A stretch of 19,477 nt of DNA, taken from the NCBI GenBank assembly GCA_903921135.1, contig CAIXOY010000187.1:1-19477 (forward strand), written 5' to 3'. Shown here piece by piece: positions 1 to 7,174 of the stretch. A program made the translations under genes and the position numbers. Numbering within the stretch: the stretch's first letter is position 1; every line of letters starts with the position of its first letter. The notes beneath the pieces are model-generated. The model did no database searches. It worked only from the letters and a program-made list of their open reading frames with translations, and had not been told where the DNA came from. Source of the stretch: an uncultured Gammaproteobacteria bacterium. GTDB lineage: Bacteria > Pseudomonadota > Gammaproteobacteria > Pseudomonadales > UBA5518.

Positions 1-56
1 AGCCGGGAATCGAAGCCTATTCAGCGCGTGTGACAGTTCGGTGAAGCCGGGCCCGT

Positions 57-917
57 TCAGTGCGCCCCGACGCGGAACAACACCACATAGACCGTCTTCA
101 GCAGGATGAAAGCATCGAGCCGCGCCGAGCGGCTGCGCACGTACTCGATGTCGAGCGCAACACGGCGCGCGTAGCAGGTACTGTTGCGCCCGCTCACCTG
201 CCACAAACCTGTCACACCCGGGCGCACCGAGGTGTACCAGAGACGGTCAGCGCCATAACGCTCGAGCTCGGCGTCCAGCACGGGCCTGGGGCCGACCATG
301 CTCATCTCGCCACGCAGCACGTTCAGCAGCTGCGGCAACTCGTCAATGCTGGTGCGGCGCAGGAAGGCGCCCAGCGGCGTGATGCGCGGATCGTTGCGCA
401 GCTTCTGGTTGCTCTCCCATTCGGCTCGCAGGGCGGGGTCTGCGCGCAGCACGGCCTCGAGCCTCGCCTCGGCGTCGGGCACCATGGTGCGGAACTTGAA
501 AAGGCGGAAGGCCTTGCCATCACGGCCTACGCGCTGCTGGCGGAACAGCACCGGCGCGCCGGAAAACCGGATCAGCGCCGCCACCAGCAGCATCAGCGGG
601 GCGAAGGCGAGGAGGAGGAGGCTGGCGCAGCAGAGGTCGACCAACCGCTTGGCGCGATCGTGGAGCGTGTGGGTGCCCGGCTCGCTGCGGAGAAGTCCTT
701 CAGCGGCAGACTCGGGCGCGACCAGACTGAGATGCGGGGCCGCGTCCTGACGGCGCGCCCCTGGCCCACCACGCAGATCCTGTGCGGCAGACTCGCGCTG
801 CGCGACCATCTGCAGACGCGCCGGCTGGCGCCACTGGCCCGCAATCATGCCGGCGGGCACGAGGTCCGATCCCACGGCTTCGCCGCGCAAGGATACGAGA
901 GAGATTTCATCCGACAC
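57..917 (-). CDS. Polyprenyl-phosphate sugar-1-phosphate transferase (EPS initiation, monotopic PGT)
   Basis: Transfers a sugar-1-phosphate from a UDP-sugar to undecaprenyl phosphate, the first membrane step of exopolysaccharide or O-antigen assembly, at the inner membrane. Of 286 residues, the C-terminal ~200 are the bacterial sugar transferase domain: one hydrophobic hairpin at about 94-118, the KFRTM motif at 141-145, DPRITPLG at 176-183, the catalytic Asp-Glu pair D192-E193, GPRP at 209-212 and RPGVTGLWQVSGRN near 232-245. The N-terminal ~85 residues are low-complexity, rich in Ala/Arg/Gln, and match nothing I recognise; the four-helix N-terminus of WbaP-type enzymes is absent. The start is GTG at 917, giving MSDEIS; internal ATGs at residues 24 and 37 are alternatives. 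No other EPS gene is in the window, so the rest of any EPS locus would be off the left edge. Family assignment is firm; the sugar is unknown. Confidence 0.9.
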   Translation of the reverse strand: MSDEISLVSLRGEAVGSDLVPAGMIAGQWRQPARLQMVAQRESAAQDLRGGPGARRQDAAPHLSLVAPESAAEGLLRSEPGTHTLHDRAKRLVDLCCASLLLLAFAPLMLLVAALIRFSGAPVLFRQQRVGRDGKAFRLFKFRTMVPDAEARLEAVLRADPALRAEWESNQKLRNDPRITPLGAFLRRTSIDELPQLLNVLRGEMSMVGPRPVLDAELERYGADRLWYTSVRPGVTGLWQVSGRNSTCYARRVALDIEYVRSRSARLDAFILLKTVYVVLFRVGAH

Positions 918-1069
918 GTCGCACCCCGGCTGCCCGACCCTGTTTGCACTGGCCGGGGGGCAGGCTGGGAGCCCCGCTCGACACAGGACCCCACCATAGG
1001 GAGCGACTTTGTCAGTTTAGTGAAGCTACGGTTACGGCTTCGGGTCGGTTGCGGGCAAGTGCGGGGCGT
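918..1069. other. Intergenic spacer upstream of the sugar transferase
   Basis: A 152-base gap between the SnoaL-like gene and the sugar transferase, both on the minus strand, so it should hold the transferase promoter. I see no convincing -35/-10 pair. A short inverted repeat, GAAGC/GCTTC at 1022-1041, follows the SnoaL-like stop codon but has no T-run. The 14-mer at 1013-1026 nearly repeats (12 of 14 bases) the one at 34-47 on the other side of the transferase gene. Confidence 0.4.
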
Positions 1070-1483
1070 TCAGGCGGCGGCAGCGCCCCCCTCCACCTGC
1101 CTCAATATGCGGTAACAGCGCTCCGCAAACCGCCACTCCCCGTCCTCGCGGATGTAACGGTCCTCGTAACACCCGCACACGCTGACGGGGGTGCCGTCGG
1201 TGCGGACCAGGGTCTCGGTGAGATACCAGCGCCCGCTCGCGTGGGGCGCATTGATCTCCAGGGTGCCGGAGCCGAGCATCATGAACACGAAAGAGAACAT
1301 GCCACGGGCGCCGGCATACATCGCCAGCACCTGCTCGCGCCCCTCGGCCCGGTTGCCGAGCACCTCCCAGCACGCCTGCTCTGCCCAGGTGGCGGCCCAT
1401 GCGGGCGTATCGTCGCGGTTCACGGCGTCTATATACCGGGCCGCGAGATCGCGTATCGCGAAGTCGTCGTCGGACAGGGGCAT
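1070..1483 (-). CDS. SnoaL-like (NTF2-fold) protein
   Basis: A 137-residue single-domain protein of the SnoaL-like/NTF2 superfamily, a cone-shaped alpha+beta barrel used by polyketide cyclases, ring-hydroxylating dioxygenase beta subunits, hydratases and many proteins of unknown role. The N-terminus (DDFAIRDLAARYIDAVNRDD, then WAATWAEQACWEV) is typical of the family. The C-terminal strands GRWYLTETLVRTDG, GCYEDRYIRE and WRFAERCYRI complete the fold. It has no signal peptide, so it is cytoplasmic. An in-frame ATG 41 codons further upstream exists, but ATG at 1483 is preceded by GAGGAA at a normal distance and begins right at the fold, so I chose it. It lies 112 bp downstream of the lytic transglycosylase on the same strand, with a -10-like TATGCT (minus strand) about 42 nt upstream of the start, so it may have its own promoter. 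No catalytic function can be assigned. Confidence 0.8.
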   Translation of the reverse strand: MPLSDDDFAIRDLAARYIDAVNRDDTPAWAATWAEQACWEVLGNRAEGREQVLAMYAGARGMFSFVFMMLGSGTLEINAPHASGRWYLTETLVRTDGTPVSVCGCYEDRYIREDGEWRFAERCYRILRQVEGGAAAA

Positions 1484-1595
1484 GGTGTGTTTCCTCGCAG
1501 CGTGGCGGTGCGTGCCGCGGGCTGAAGCATAGACGCCGTCAGCGCCTGCCGCCGCTGCGGTGCGGCTGCCAGCATGCCGGCGCCGCTCACGCACA

Positions 1596-2303
1596 TCACC
1601 CCGCACTGCGGTACCGGTCTAGCAATTGCCGCACACGCTGCACATAGGTGCGCGTCTCGGCGATGGGCGGCACGCCGCGGTAGCGCTCCACGGCGCCGGG
1701 GCCGGCGTTGTAGGCCGCCGTGGCGAGCGTGATGTCGCCCTTGTACTCCGCGAGCAGCATCGCCAGGTACTTCACGCCGCCTTCGATGTTCTGCTGCACC
1801 ACCCACGGGTCGCGCACGCCCATGTCGCTCGCCGTGCCCGGCATCAACTGCATCAGCCCCATCGCACCCTTGCGGGAACGGGCGCGGGGGTTGAAGCCGG
1901 ATTCGGCGTGGATAACGGCACGCACCAGCGCGGGGTCCACGCCGTGCTCGCGCGCCGCATCCTCGATGGTGCTGCGGTACTCGGCCGTGAAAAGGCGCGT
2001 GGTGTTCCAGTTGATCCGCGAGTGCGGGTCGCAGGCATAGCAGGAAAACTCCATCACCTCGTAGCGCTGATCGGGCGGGACTTTGTCGGTGAACACCGGC
2101 ACGCCGTCTTTCTGACGATAGGTGTAGACGCGGTAGGTGCGCACCGCTGAGCCGTCACCGAAGCTGGCCTCGGCCTCGGTCTCACCCTCGGCCGCAGCCG
2201 CGATGCCCGCGTGCAGCAGCAGGCCAAGGCAGAACACCCCGGCCAGAGGCAGCGCGCGCCACGCGCCGCGCGCCAATGTGCCAAGCCGCTCATACGCGGG
2301 CAT
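1596..2303 (-). CDS. Soluble lytic transglycosylase (SLT domain, exported)
   Basis: Cleaves the MurNAc-GlcNAc bond of peptidoglycan with formation of 1,6-anhydro-MurNAc, in the periplasm. The 235-residue product has an N-terminal signal segment (hydrophobic about 18-36, Ala-rich cleavage region near 35-39). A short DUF4124-like stretch (TYRQKDGVPVFTDKVP, about 61-76) follows. The SLT domain carries catalytic E134 in VIHAESGFNPRARS, then GAMGLMQLMPGTA, the AAYNAGPGAV motif and a C-terminal ETRTYVQRV. The chosen ATG at 2303 overlaps the CYTH stop codon as TGATG, implying translational coupling; an ATG 26 codons upstream would place extra non-hydrophobic sequence in front of the signal peptide and overlap the CYTH gene. 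A Cys-x-x-Cys pair (C88/C91) lies ahead of the catalytic domain. Family and activity are confident; the physiological role (recycling, secretion or envelope machinery) is open. Confidence 0.92.
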   Translation of the reverse strand: MPAYERLGTLARGAWRALPLAGVFCLGLLLHAGIAAAAEGETEAEASFGDGSAVRTYRVYTYRQKDGVPVFTDKVPPDQRYEVMEFSCYACDPHSRINWNTTRLFTAEYRSTIEDAAREHGVDPALVRAVIHAESGFNPRARSRKGAMGLMQLMPGTASDMGVRDPWVVQQNIEGGVKYLAMLLAEYKGDITLATAAYNAGPGAVERYRGVPPIAETRTYVQRVRQLLDRYRSAG

Positions 2304-2767
2304 CACCAGCTGCCGAAGGGCCGCTCGGCCAACTGGCTGTTGAAGTAGCGCGGATCGCCCGAGACCTCCGCGCCCAGCCATAACGGGCGCTCGAAGCGCT
2401 CGTCGTCAGAGGAAAGCTCGATCTCGGCCAGCACCAGACCCACGTTGGCGCCATCGAAAACATCCACCTCCCACACATGCCCTGCGTGGGGAATGCGGTA
2501 GCGGGTTTTGCTGACGATGCCGTCGGCGCACAACTCCGCGAGGCAGAGTTCGGCGTCGGCGACGGGAATGGGGTACTCGAGTTCGCGGCGGCTGATGCCT
2601 CTGGTGGCACCCTTCAGCGTGAGCCAGGCCTGTCCACCGGCGATGCGGACACGCACCGTGGCGCGCCCGGTCGCGGCGATGTAGGCCTGCACCAGACGCT
2701 CGCCCTGCAGACCCATCAGAACGGCGGGATCTGCCACCAGGAATTTGCGTTCGATCTCTAGGCTCAT
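2303..2767 (-). CDS. CYTH-domain protein (triphosphate tunnel metalloenzyme, inorganic-triphosphatase-like)
   Basis: A 154-residue single-domain CYTH protein, a family that binds triphosphate compounds in a beta-barrel tunnel and hydrolyses inorganic tripolyphosphate or nucleoside triphosphates with divalent metal. Only a few members are adenylate cyclases. The signature ExExK is at E4-I-E6-R-K8, followed by basic tunnel residues in RVRI (about 39-42), TLKG, SRRELE and SKTRYRI (86-92), and acidic metal ligands in WEVDVF and LAEIEL. All expected charged positions appear intact. The start ATG at 2767 overlaps the stop of the upstream response regulator (ATGA), and its own stop overlaps the next start (TGATG), so regulator, CYTH protein and lytic transglycosylase form one coupled unit. 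In-frame sequence continues upstream without a stop, but it is only a shadow of the regulator gene. Substrate unknown. Confidence 0.88.
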   Translation of the reverse strand: MSLEIERKFLVADPAVLMGLQGERLVQAYIAATGRATVRVRIAGGQAWLTLKGATRGISRRELEYPIPVADAELCLAELCADGIVSKTRYRIPHAGHVWEVDVFDGANVGLVLAEIELSSDDERFERPLWLGAEVSGDPRYFNSQLAERPFGSW

Positions 2768-3528
2768 GTTTCGCTGCCCCCGGGTGCGATGGGCACGCTG
2801 TCGAAACCGAAAGAAGACGCAGCCTCTCGCAGGCGGCGCACCACACCCGGCTCGAGCCGCGCACCGGCATTCAGCAACACCATCCCGCGCTCGGAGAGCA
2901 GATCCGCACCGAGGACCATCGCCGGCTGCAGCTCTGCCACGGGCACCATGTTGGCGCCCTCCACCGCGCGGGCGAAGCAGGCCGGCAAGGCGGGCGTGGC
3001 GCTTGCAGCGGGCACGGGCGCTTGCACAGGCGCGGGCGGCTCGGTCGCGATCACCTCGTAGTCGTCGATCTGCGCGAGCACACGCTGGCGCTTCATGGCG
3101 ATGCGCACCGCCTCGTCCACCTTGTGCGCGTTCAGCGGCAGCAGCAGGCAGCCGTCGGCATCGAGCCCGAGCGCGGCCTGCACCAGCCAGCGCTCGGCTG
3201 CCTCGGCCATCAGCACGAAAGGTACGTCCAACGGAAAACCCGTGCGCCCGACGCGGATTTCTTTCAACAGGCGCAGGCCATCGCCCAAGGGCAGGCTGTA
3301 ATCGCAGACGAGGAGGTCGATGCTCTTGAGGGGACGCGAGAGCGCGTCTTCCATGCTGGAGCGCGTCTGCACGAGAGCGCCGCTCGCAGAGAGGAAATCC
3401 GCCACCACGCGACGCAGGAAGGCGTTGTGACTGATCACCACGAAGACATGGCGCTCGCTCTGGTCGCCGCCTTTCTCGGCGATCTCGCGGGGGATGCCGA
3501 GGCGCTCCCACCAGGGGATCGTGTGCAT
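2764..3528 (-). CDS. Degenerate receiver-domain response regulator with C-terminal HD-GYP-type tail motif
   Basis: A 254-residue protein with a receiver fold at about 27-150 and a tail at 195-242. The tail (ELQPAMVLGADLLSERG, then MVLLNAGARLEPGVVRRLRE) resembles the 'L.pGMvLardv...dG.lLL..G..L....i.rLr' segment found near HD-GYP and related signalling domains; no HD or GYP residues are present. The receiver keeps the phosphoacceptor D76 (LLVCDYSLP). It has lost the usual acidic pair (now Ser-His at about 33-34), the conserved Thr/Ser (now Ala about 108) and the conserved Lys before Pro (now L130). Phosphorylation-dependent switching is therefore doubtful. The first ~26 residues (MHTIPWWERLGIPREIAEKG...) are an N-terminal extension. 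The start is supported by GGAGG upstream; the gene begins 15 bp after the cyclodeaminase-family stop and overlaps the CYTH gene. A signalling or adaptor role is inferred. Confidence 0.82.
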   Translation of the reverse strand: MHTIPWWERLGIPREIAEKGGDQSERHVFVVISHNAFLRRVVADFLSASGALVQTRSSMEDALSRPLKSIDLLVCDYSLPLGDGLRLLKEIRVGRTGFPLDVPFVLMAEAAERWLVQAALGLDADGCLLLPLNAHKVDEAVRIAMKRQRVLAQIDDYEVIATEPPAPVQAPVPAASATPALPACFARAVEGANMVPVAELQPAMVLGADLLSERGMVLLNAGARLEPGVVRRLREAASSFGFDSVPIAPGGSET

Positions 3529-3543
3529 GGGGGGACAGCCTCC

Positions 3544-4521
3544 TCAGTCCGCGAAGACGGTGCCAAGGCCGAGCGCCTCGACACGCGCCACGCAGAGCCG
3601 CGCGATCGCGGTGTCCTGCACGCCCACGCCGGTGAGATCGCAGACGCTGATCTCCTCCTCATGCTGGCGACCGGGGCGCAGGCCCGCGGCAAGTTCGCCG
3701 AGTTCGGCCACGTCCTCGATGGCGCCCGCTCGCAAATGGCGCATCTCGCCCAGTTGCGCGCATTGCCGGCGGCTGTCGCAAGCAAGGATCGACGCGGCCT
3801 CCAGCACACCGTGCCCCAGCTCCTGCTTGTGCTCGCCGTCTGCACCCACCGCGGTGATGTGCAGGCCCGGGTGCAACCACTGCGGCTGCAGGAAGGGCGT
3901 GGCGGCGGGCGTGGCGGTGATCACCACCTGGCTCTCGTGCACCAGCTGCGCGGGATCGTCCACGGTCCGCACCTCGATGCCGAGTTCGGCCTCCATCTCC
4001 TCGACGTAACGCCGGCGGTTGGCAATGGTCTGCGCATGCACCAGCACACGGCGCACATCCCGCACCAGCCGCAGGCAGCGCACTTGCCAGCGTGCCTGCT
4101 GCCCCGAGCCGAAGACACCCACCGTGTGCACGTGAAGAGGCGCGAGATGACGCGCGGCCACGGCACCGGCCAGCCCCGTGCGCAGATCCGTGAGGTAGCC
4201 GTTATCGAGCAGCACGGATTTCAGGAAGCCCGTCTCGGCGCTCATCAGCACCATCATTCCGCTGCCCGAAGGCAGGCCGCGCGCGCTGTTGCCGGGAAAT
4301 CCCGAGGCGATCTTGATGGCGAAGGAATCGAGGCCTTTGATATAGGCGGTCTTCACGTCCACCTCGCCGCCGGCGGCGTGGATGTCGACGCGAATCACGG
4401 GCGGCATGCTGACGCGGCCCGAGGACAGCGCCACGAAGGCCTCCGCGATGGCATCGAGGGCGGCGGGTTCGGCGCTCACGGCCCGGCGTATGGCGGATTC
4501 GGGCACGATGCTGACGCTCAT
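3544..4521 (-). CDS. Ornithine cyclodeaminase/mu-crystallin family protein (EutC/BhcD-like)
   Basis: A 325-residue NAD(P)-dependent enzyme of the ornithine cyclodeaminase/mu-crystallin family, cytoplasmic, full family length. Visible elements are the substrate-side segment with K70 (FAIKIASGFPGN), YLTDLRTGLAGA with R114, the dinucleotide-binding GVFGSGQQARWQ at 135-146, and the C-terminal signature SVCDLTGVGVQDTAIA with D303. Family members include ornithine cyclodeaminase, alanine dehydrogenase, ketimine reductases, ectoine-use EutC and iminosuccinate reductase BhcD. The CDLTGVGVQD ending, and the divergent threonine-dehydratase-like gene only 76 bp away, favour an EutC- or BhcD-type role over true ornithine cyclodeaminase. 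The start ATG at 4521 has GGGAG at 5 nt. It sits at the head of the regulator/CYTH/transglycosylase run but has no obvious functional link with those genes. The exact reaction is not determinable from sequence alone. Confidence 0.85.
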   Translation of the reverse strand: MSVSIVPESAIRRAVSAEPAALDAIAEAFVALSSGRVSMPPVIRVDIHAAGGEVDVKTAYIKGLDSFAIKIASGFPGNSARGLPSGSGMMVLMSAETGFLKSVLLDNGYLTDLRTGLAGAVAARHLAPLHVHTVGVFGSGQQARWQVRCLRLVRDVRRVLVHAQTIANRRRYVEEMEAELGIEVRTVDDPAQLVHESQVVITATPAATPFLQPQWLHPGLHITAVGADGEHKQELGHGVLEAASILACDSRRQCAQLGEMRHLRAGAIEDVAELGELAAGLRPGRQHEEEISVCDLTGVGVQDTAIARLCVARVEALGLGTVFAD

Positions 4522-4597
4522 GGGGGCTCCCTTGCGCTTCCAAGCTGCAGTGGGCGCAATCTACCATGCCGCTCCCGCCCACCGCCCGGAGCCTCTC

Positions 4598-5581
4598 ATG
4601 CACAGCGATTCCTTCGATGCCACCGCTATCGCGGCCCGCGTGGACGCCGCAGCCGCACGCATCGCGCCGTGGATCCGCCGCACGGCGGTGGAGCGTTCGG
4701 GCTATCTCTCGGCGCTGACAGGGGCGGATGTATGGATGAAGCTCGAGAACCAGCAGGTCACGGCCTCCTTCAAGGCACGCGGCGCCTTCAACGCCCTGCT
4801 CTCGCTGGATGACGCCACCCGCGCACGCGGCGTGGTCACTTCCTCGACCGGCAACCACGCGAACGCCATGGCCCACGCCATGCCGCTGCTCGGCGTGGAG
4901 GGCGAGATCTGGGTGCCCGAGACGGTCTCCCCGGTTAAGCGTGCGCAACTCGAGATGCGCGGCGCACGCCTGAAACTCGTGGGCGGTGACCCGGGTGAGG
5001 TCGAGGGCCTCGCCCGACAGGAAGCCGAACGCACAGGCAGGCACTATGTCTCGCCCTACAACGACCACGACGTGGTGGCGGGCCAGGGCACCATCGCCGT
5101 CGAACTGCTGGAGCAACTCGCGGACATCGACGAGATCCTCGTGCCGGTCGGCGGCGGCGGGCTGGTCTCGGGCATCGCGGCCTACCTGAAGGCCCATCGC
5201 CCAGCTCTCAAAGTGACAGGCGTACTGCCCGAGAACTCCCCCGTCATCAGCGAATCCGTGAAGGCAGGGCATCTGTTTGACGTGCCCTGGACCGAGTCGC
5301 TCTCGGATGCCACGGTGGGCTGGGCCGAGCCCGGCTCCATCACCTTCCCCATGTGCCGCGACTGGGTCGATGACTGGGTACTGGTGAGCGAGGCGCGCAT
5401 CCGTGAATCGCTGCGCATGAACATCGACATGCACTCGATGCTGGTGGAGGGCGCGGGAGCGCTCGCCGGTGGCGCGATGCTCGCCGAACCCACGCGCTGG
5501 GCAGGCAAGCGCGTGGTGCTGCTGATCTGCGGGGCGCGCATCGCCGCATCGACGCTGGCCAAGGTGCTGGCGGCCGGATAA
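4598..5581 (+). CDS. Threonine dehydratase-like PLP enzyme (EutB/BhcB-like fold-type II)
   Basis: A 327-residue PLP enzyme of fold type II (threonine/serine dehydratase, serine racemase, hydroxyaspartate dehydratase). The PLP Schiff-base lysine is K59 in TASFKARGAFN, preceded by KLENQQ. The substrate loop is SSTGNHANA (about 82-90), and the phosphate-binding glycine loop is VGGGGLVSG (184-192). No regulatory ACT domain follows, so it is the short catabolic form. The residue contacting the pyridine nitrogen lies in ICGARI, where many relatives have CGGN or SGGN, a small divergence. ATG at 4598 has GGAG 7 nt upstream; the open frame continues upstream only as a shadow of the divergent gene. With the divergent cyclodeaminase-family gene and the downstream amino-acid permease it forms a probable amino-acid-derivative catabolic set. 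Candidate substrates are 3-hydroxyaspartate, threonine/serine or an ectoine-derived compound; none can be chosen here. Confidence 0.85.
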   Translation: MHSDSFDATAIAARVDAAAARIAPWIRRTAVERSGYLSALTGADVWMKLENQQVTASFKARGAFNALLSLDDATRARGVVTSSTGNHANAMAHAMPLLGVEGEIWVPETVSPVKRAQLEMRGARLKLVGGDPGEVEGLARQEAERTGRHYVSPYNDHDVVAGQGTIAVELLEQLADIDEILVPVGGGGLVSGIAAYLKAHRPALKVTGVLPENSPVISESVKAGHLFDVPWTESLSDATVGWAEPGSITFPMCRDWVDDWVLVSEARIRESLRMNIDMHSMLVEGAGALAGGAMLAEPTRWAGKRVVLLICGARIAASTLAKVLAAG

Positions 5582-5588
5582 GCCTGTG

Positions 5589-5594
5589 TAGAAT
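5589..5594 (+). promoter_or_regulatory. Possible -10 element for the permease gene
   Basis: TAGAAT (5 of 6 to consensus) lies 42 nt upstream of the permease ATG, just after the dehydratase stop codon. No good -35 hexamer is seen 16-18 nt upstream, so this is only a weak promoter candidate and the permease may instead be read through from the dehydratase gene. Confidence 0.25.
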
Positions 5595-5636
5595 GCCCCC
5601 AAACCATAAGCCCGGACCCCGGGACGCGAGCCGTAC

Positions 5637-7130
5637 ATGAGCCTCCCGCCTGCCCCAAAGCCCGTTTTCTACACCTGGATGCGCCGCAAATCCGTGCGTG
5701 CGCTGCGCCGTAGCCATGCCGAACACATGAAGACGCACGGGGGCCTCAAGCGCGTGCTGGGGCTCTGGTCGCTGGTGGCCATCGGCATCGGCTGCACCAT
5801 CGGCGCGGGGATCTTCGTGATGCCGGGCGTGGTGGCCGCCACCCACGCCGGCCCCGGCATACTGCTCTCCTTCATGCTGGCCGCCGTGGCCTGCGCCATC
5901 GCGGCGCTCTGCTACGCCGAACTCGCGGTGATCATCCCGGCCGCGGGCAGTGCCTACAGCTATACCTACGCCACGCTGGGTGAACTCGCGGCGTGGCTGA
6001 TCGGCTGGAACCTGCTGCTCGAGTACGGCCTCGCCAACAGTGCGGTCGCGGCAGGCTGGGGCGGGTACCTCGGGCAGATCCTCGGCAGCGTGGGTCTCGC
6101 GCTCCCACCCCAACTGATGTTCGCCACCGGCCAGGCAATTCCCGGCGGCGGCACGGGCTGGATCAACCTGCCCGCCGTGATCGCGATTGCGCTGCCCACC
6201 TTCCTGCTGCTGCTCGGCATCCGCGAGAGCGCACGCTTCAACAACGCGCTGGTCGCGGCCAAGATCCTGGTGCTGATCCTCTTCGTCGCACTGTGCCTGC
6301 CGGCGGTGAAGATGGGTCACTTCACACCTTTCCTGCCCTTCGGCTGGCAGGGCGTTATTTCCGGCGCGGGGGTGCTGTTCTTCCTGTTCGTGGGCTTCGA
6401 TGCCGTGTCCACGGTGGCGGAGGAATGCGTCGATCCGCAGCGCGACCTGCCGCGCGCGATCATGATCGGGCTCGCGCTGATCGCGCTGCTCTACGTGGGC
6501 GTGACCTTCGTGCTGCTCGGGATCATTCCCCCCAAGGAACTCGGCACCGTGCAGGAACCCCTCGCCCATGGCCTCGACATGACCGGCCACCCGTTGGCGG
6601 CATGGGTGCTCTCGGCGGTGGCGGTGGTGGGCATCCTCGGCATCGTACTGGTGGGCTCCATCGGCCAGACGCGGATCCTCTACGTGATGGCGCGCGACGG
6701 TCTGATGCCACGTTTCATGGGCGCCATCAACTCGCGCACCGGCACACCCGTCGCATCCACACTGCTGCTCGGCATGGTCACGGCGGTGCTGGCCGGCACC
6801 ATCCCTCTCGATGCGCTGGCGGATCTGGTGAGCATCGGCACGCTTGCCGCCTTCAGTGCCGTCTCGCTCGCGGTGGTCGCGCTGCGCGTGCAGGAGCCCG
6901 CACTGGAGCGCAAGTTCCGGGCGCCGGGTTCGCCCTGGCTCCCGATCATCGGCATCGCCATCAACCTCTGGCTGATGTCCGCGCTCTCCGAGGCGGTGTG
7001 GATCCGCTTCGCCGTGTGGATCGTGTTGGGGCTGGTGATCTACTTTGCCTGGGGCATGCGCTCGGCGGGGGATGTCTTCGACGCCAGCCGCGAGGCCGAG
7101 CCAGAAGAGCCGCCGCCATTGTCACAGTGA
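5637..7130 (+). CDS. APC-family amino acid permease (cationic amino acid transporter-like)
   Basis: A 497-residue inner-membrane amino-acid/polyamine/organocation transporter, about twelve hydrophobic segments. The first transmembrane helix has the APC substrate-binding signature GIGCTIGAGIFVMPG at about 50-64. Helix 2 and the loop after it have ELAVIIPAAGSAYSYTYATLGELAAW. FFLFVGFDAVSTVAEECVDPQRDLPRAI is the conserved helix 6/7 region of the CAT subfamily, and the cytoplasmic loop RILYVMARDGLMPRF is also typical. Length and the basic N-terminal tail (WMRRKSVRALRR) fit bacterial CAT-like permeases. The ATG at 5637 has only a poor ribosome binding site (GGGACGCGAG). It lies 55 bp after the dehydratase and 44 bp before a TonB-dependent receptor, all on one strand, suggesting it imports the amino acid or derivative handled by the dehydratase/cyclodeaminase pair. 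Substrate unknown. Confidence 0.92.
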   Translation: MSLPPAPKPVFYTWMRRKSVRALRRSHAEHMKTHGGLKRVLGLWSLVAIGIGCTIGAGIFVMPGVVAATHAGPGILLSFMLAAVACAIAALCYAELAVIIPAAGSAYSYTYATLGELAAWLIGWNLLLEYGLANSAVAAGWGGYLGQILGSVGLALPPQLMFATGQAIPGGGTGWINLPAVIAIALPTFLLLLGIRESARFNNALVAAKILVLILFVALCLPAVKMGHFTPFLPFGWQGVISGAGVLFFLFVGFDAVSTVAEECVDPQRDLPRAIMIGLALIALLYVGVTFVLLGIIPPKELGTVQEPLAHGLDMTGHPLAAWVLSAVAVVGILGIVLVGSIGQTRILYVMARDGLMPRFMGAINSRTGTPVASTLLLGMVTAVLAGTIPLDALADLVSIGTLAAFSAVSLAVVALRVQEPALERKFRAPGSPWLPIIGIAINLWLMSALSEAVWIRFAVWIVLGLVIYFAWGMRSAGDVFDASREAEPEEPPPLSQ

Positions 7131-7174
7131 ACGCCTACACTCAGCCGGGTACAGTCCTGCACCAAGGAGCACAC

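Noticed and set aside
1022..1041. GAAGC/GCTTC inverted repeat as terminator of the SnoaL-like gene
   Set aside because: Only 5 bp of stem with a 10-nt loop and no T-run.
60..1115. 351-codon plus-strand open frame
   Set aside because: Antisense shadow of the sugar transferase; no family features.
2768..3511. Long N-terminal extension of the CYTH protein
   Set aside because: Shadow of the response regulator gene; the ATG at 2767 gives the family length and an ATGA overlap.
3022..4812. 596-codon plus-strand open frame
   Set aside because: Antisense to the response regulator and cyclodeaminase-family genes; His/Arg/Gly-rich composition typical of shadows in GC-rich DNA, with no family features.
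4202..5638. 478-codon minus-strand open frame
   Set aside because: Antisense to the dehydratase gene with its tail in another frame of the cyclodeaminase-family gene; no recognisable motif.
7119..7141. TTGTCA/TACACT as a promoter for receptor 1
   Set aside because: The spacer is only 11 bp, too short for sigma-70, and the -35 candidate lies in the permease coding end.
5993..7174. In-frame extension of receptor 1 by 394 codons upstream
   Set aside because: It lies entirely over the permease gene in another frame, reads as Arg/Pro-rich nonsense, and the receptor has a clear signal peptide and AAGGAG site at 7175.
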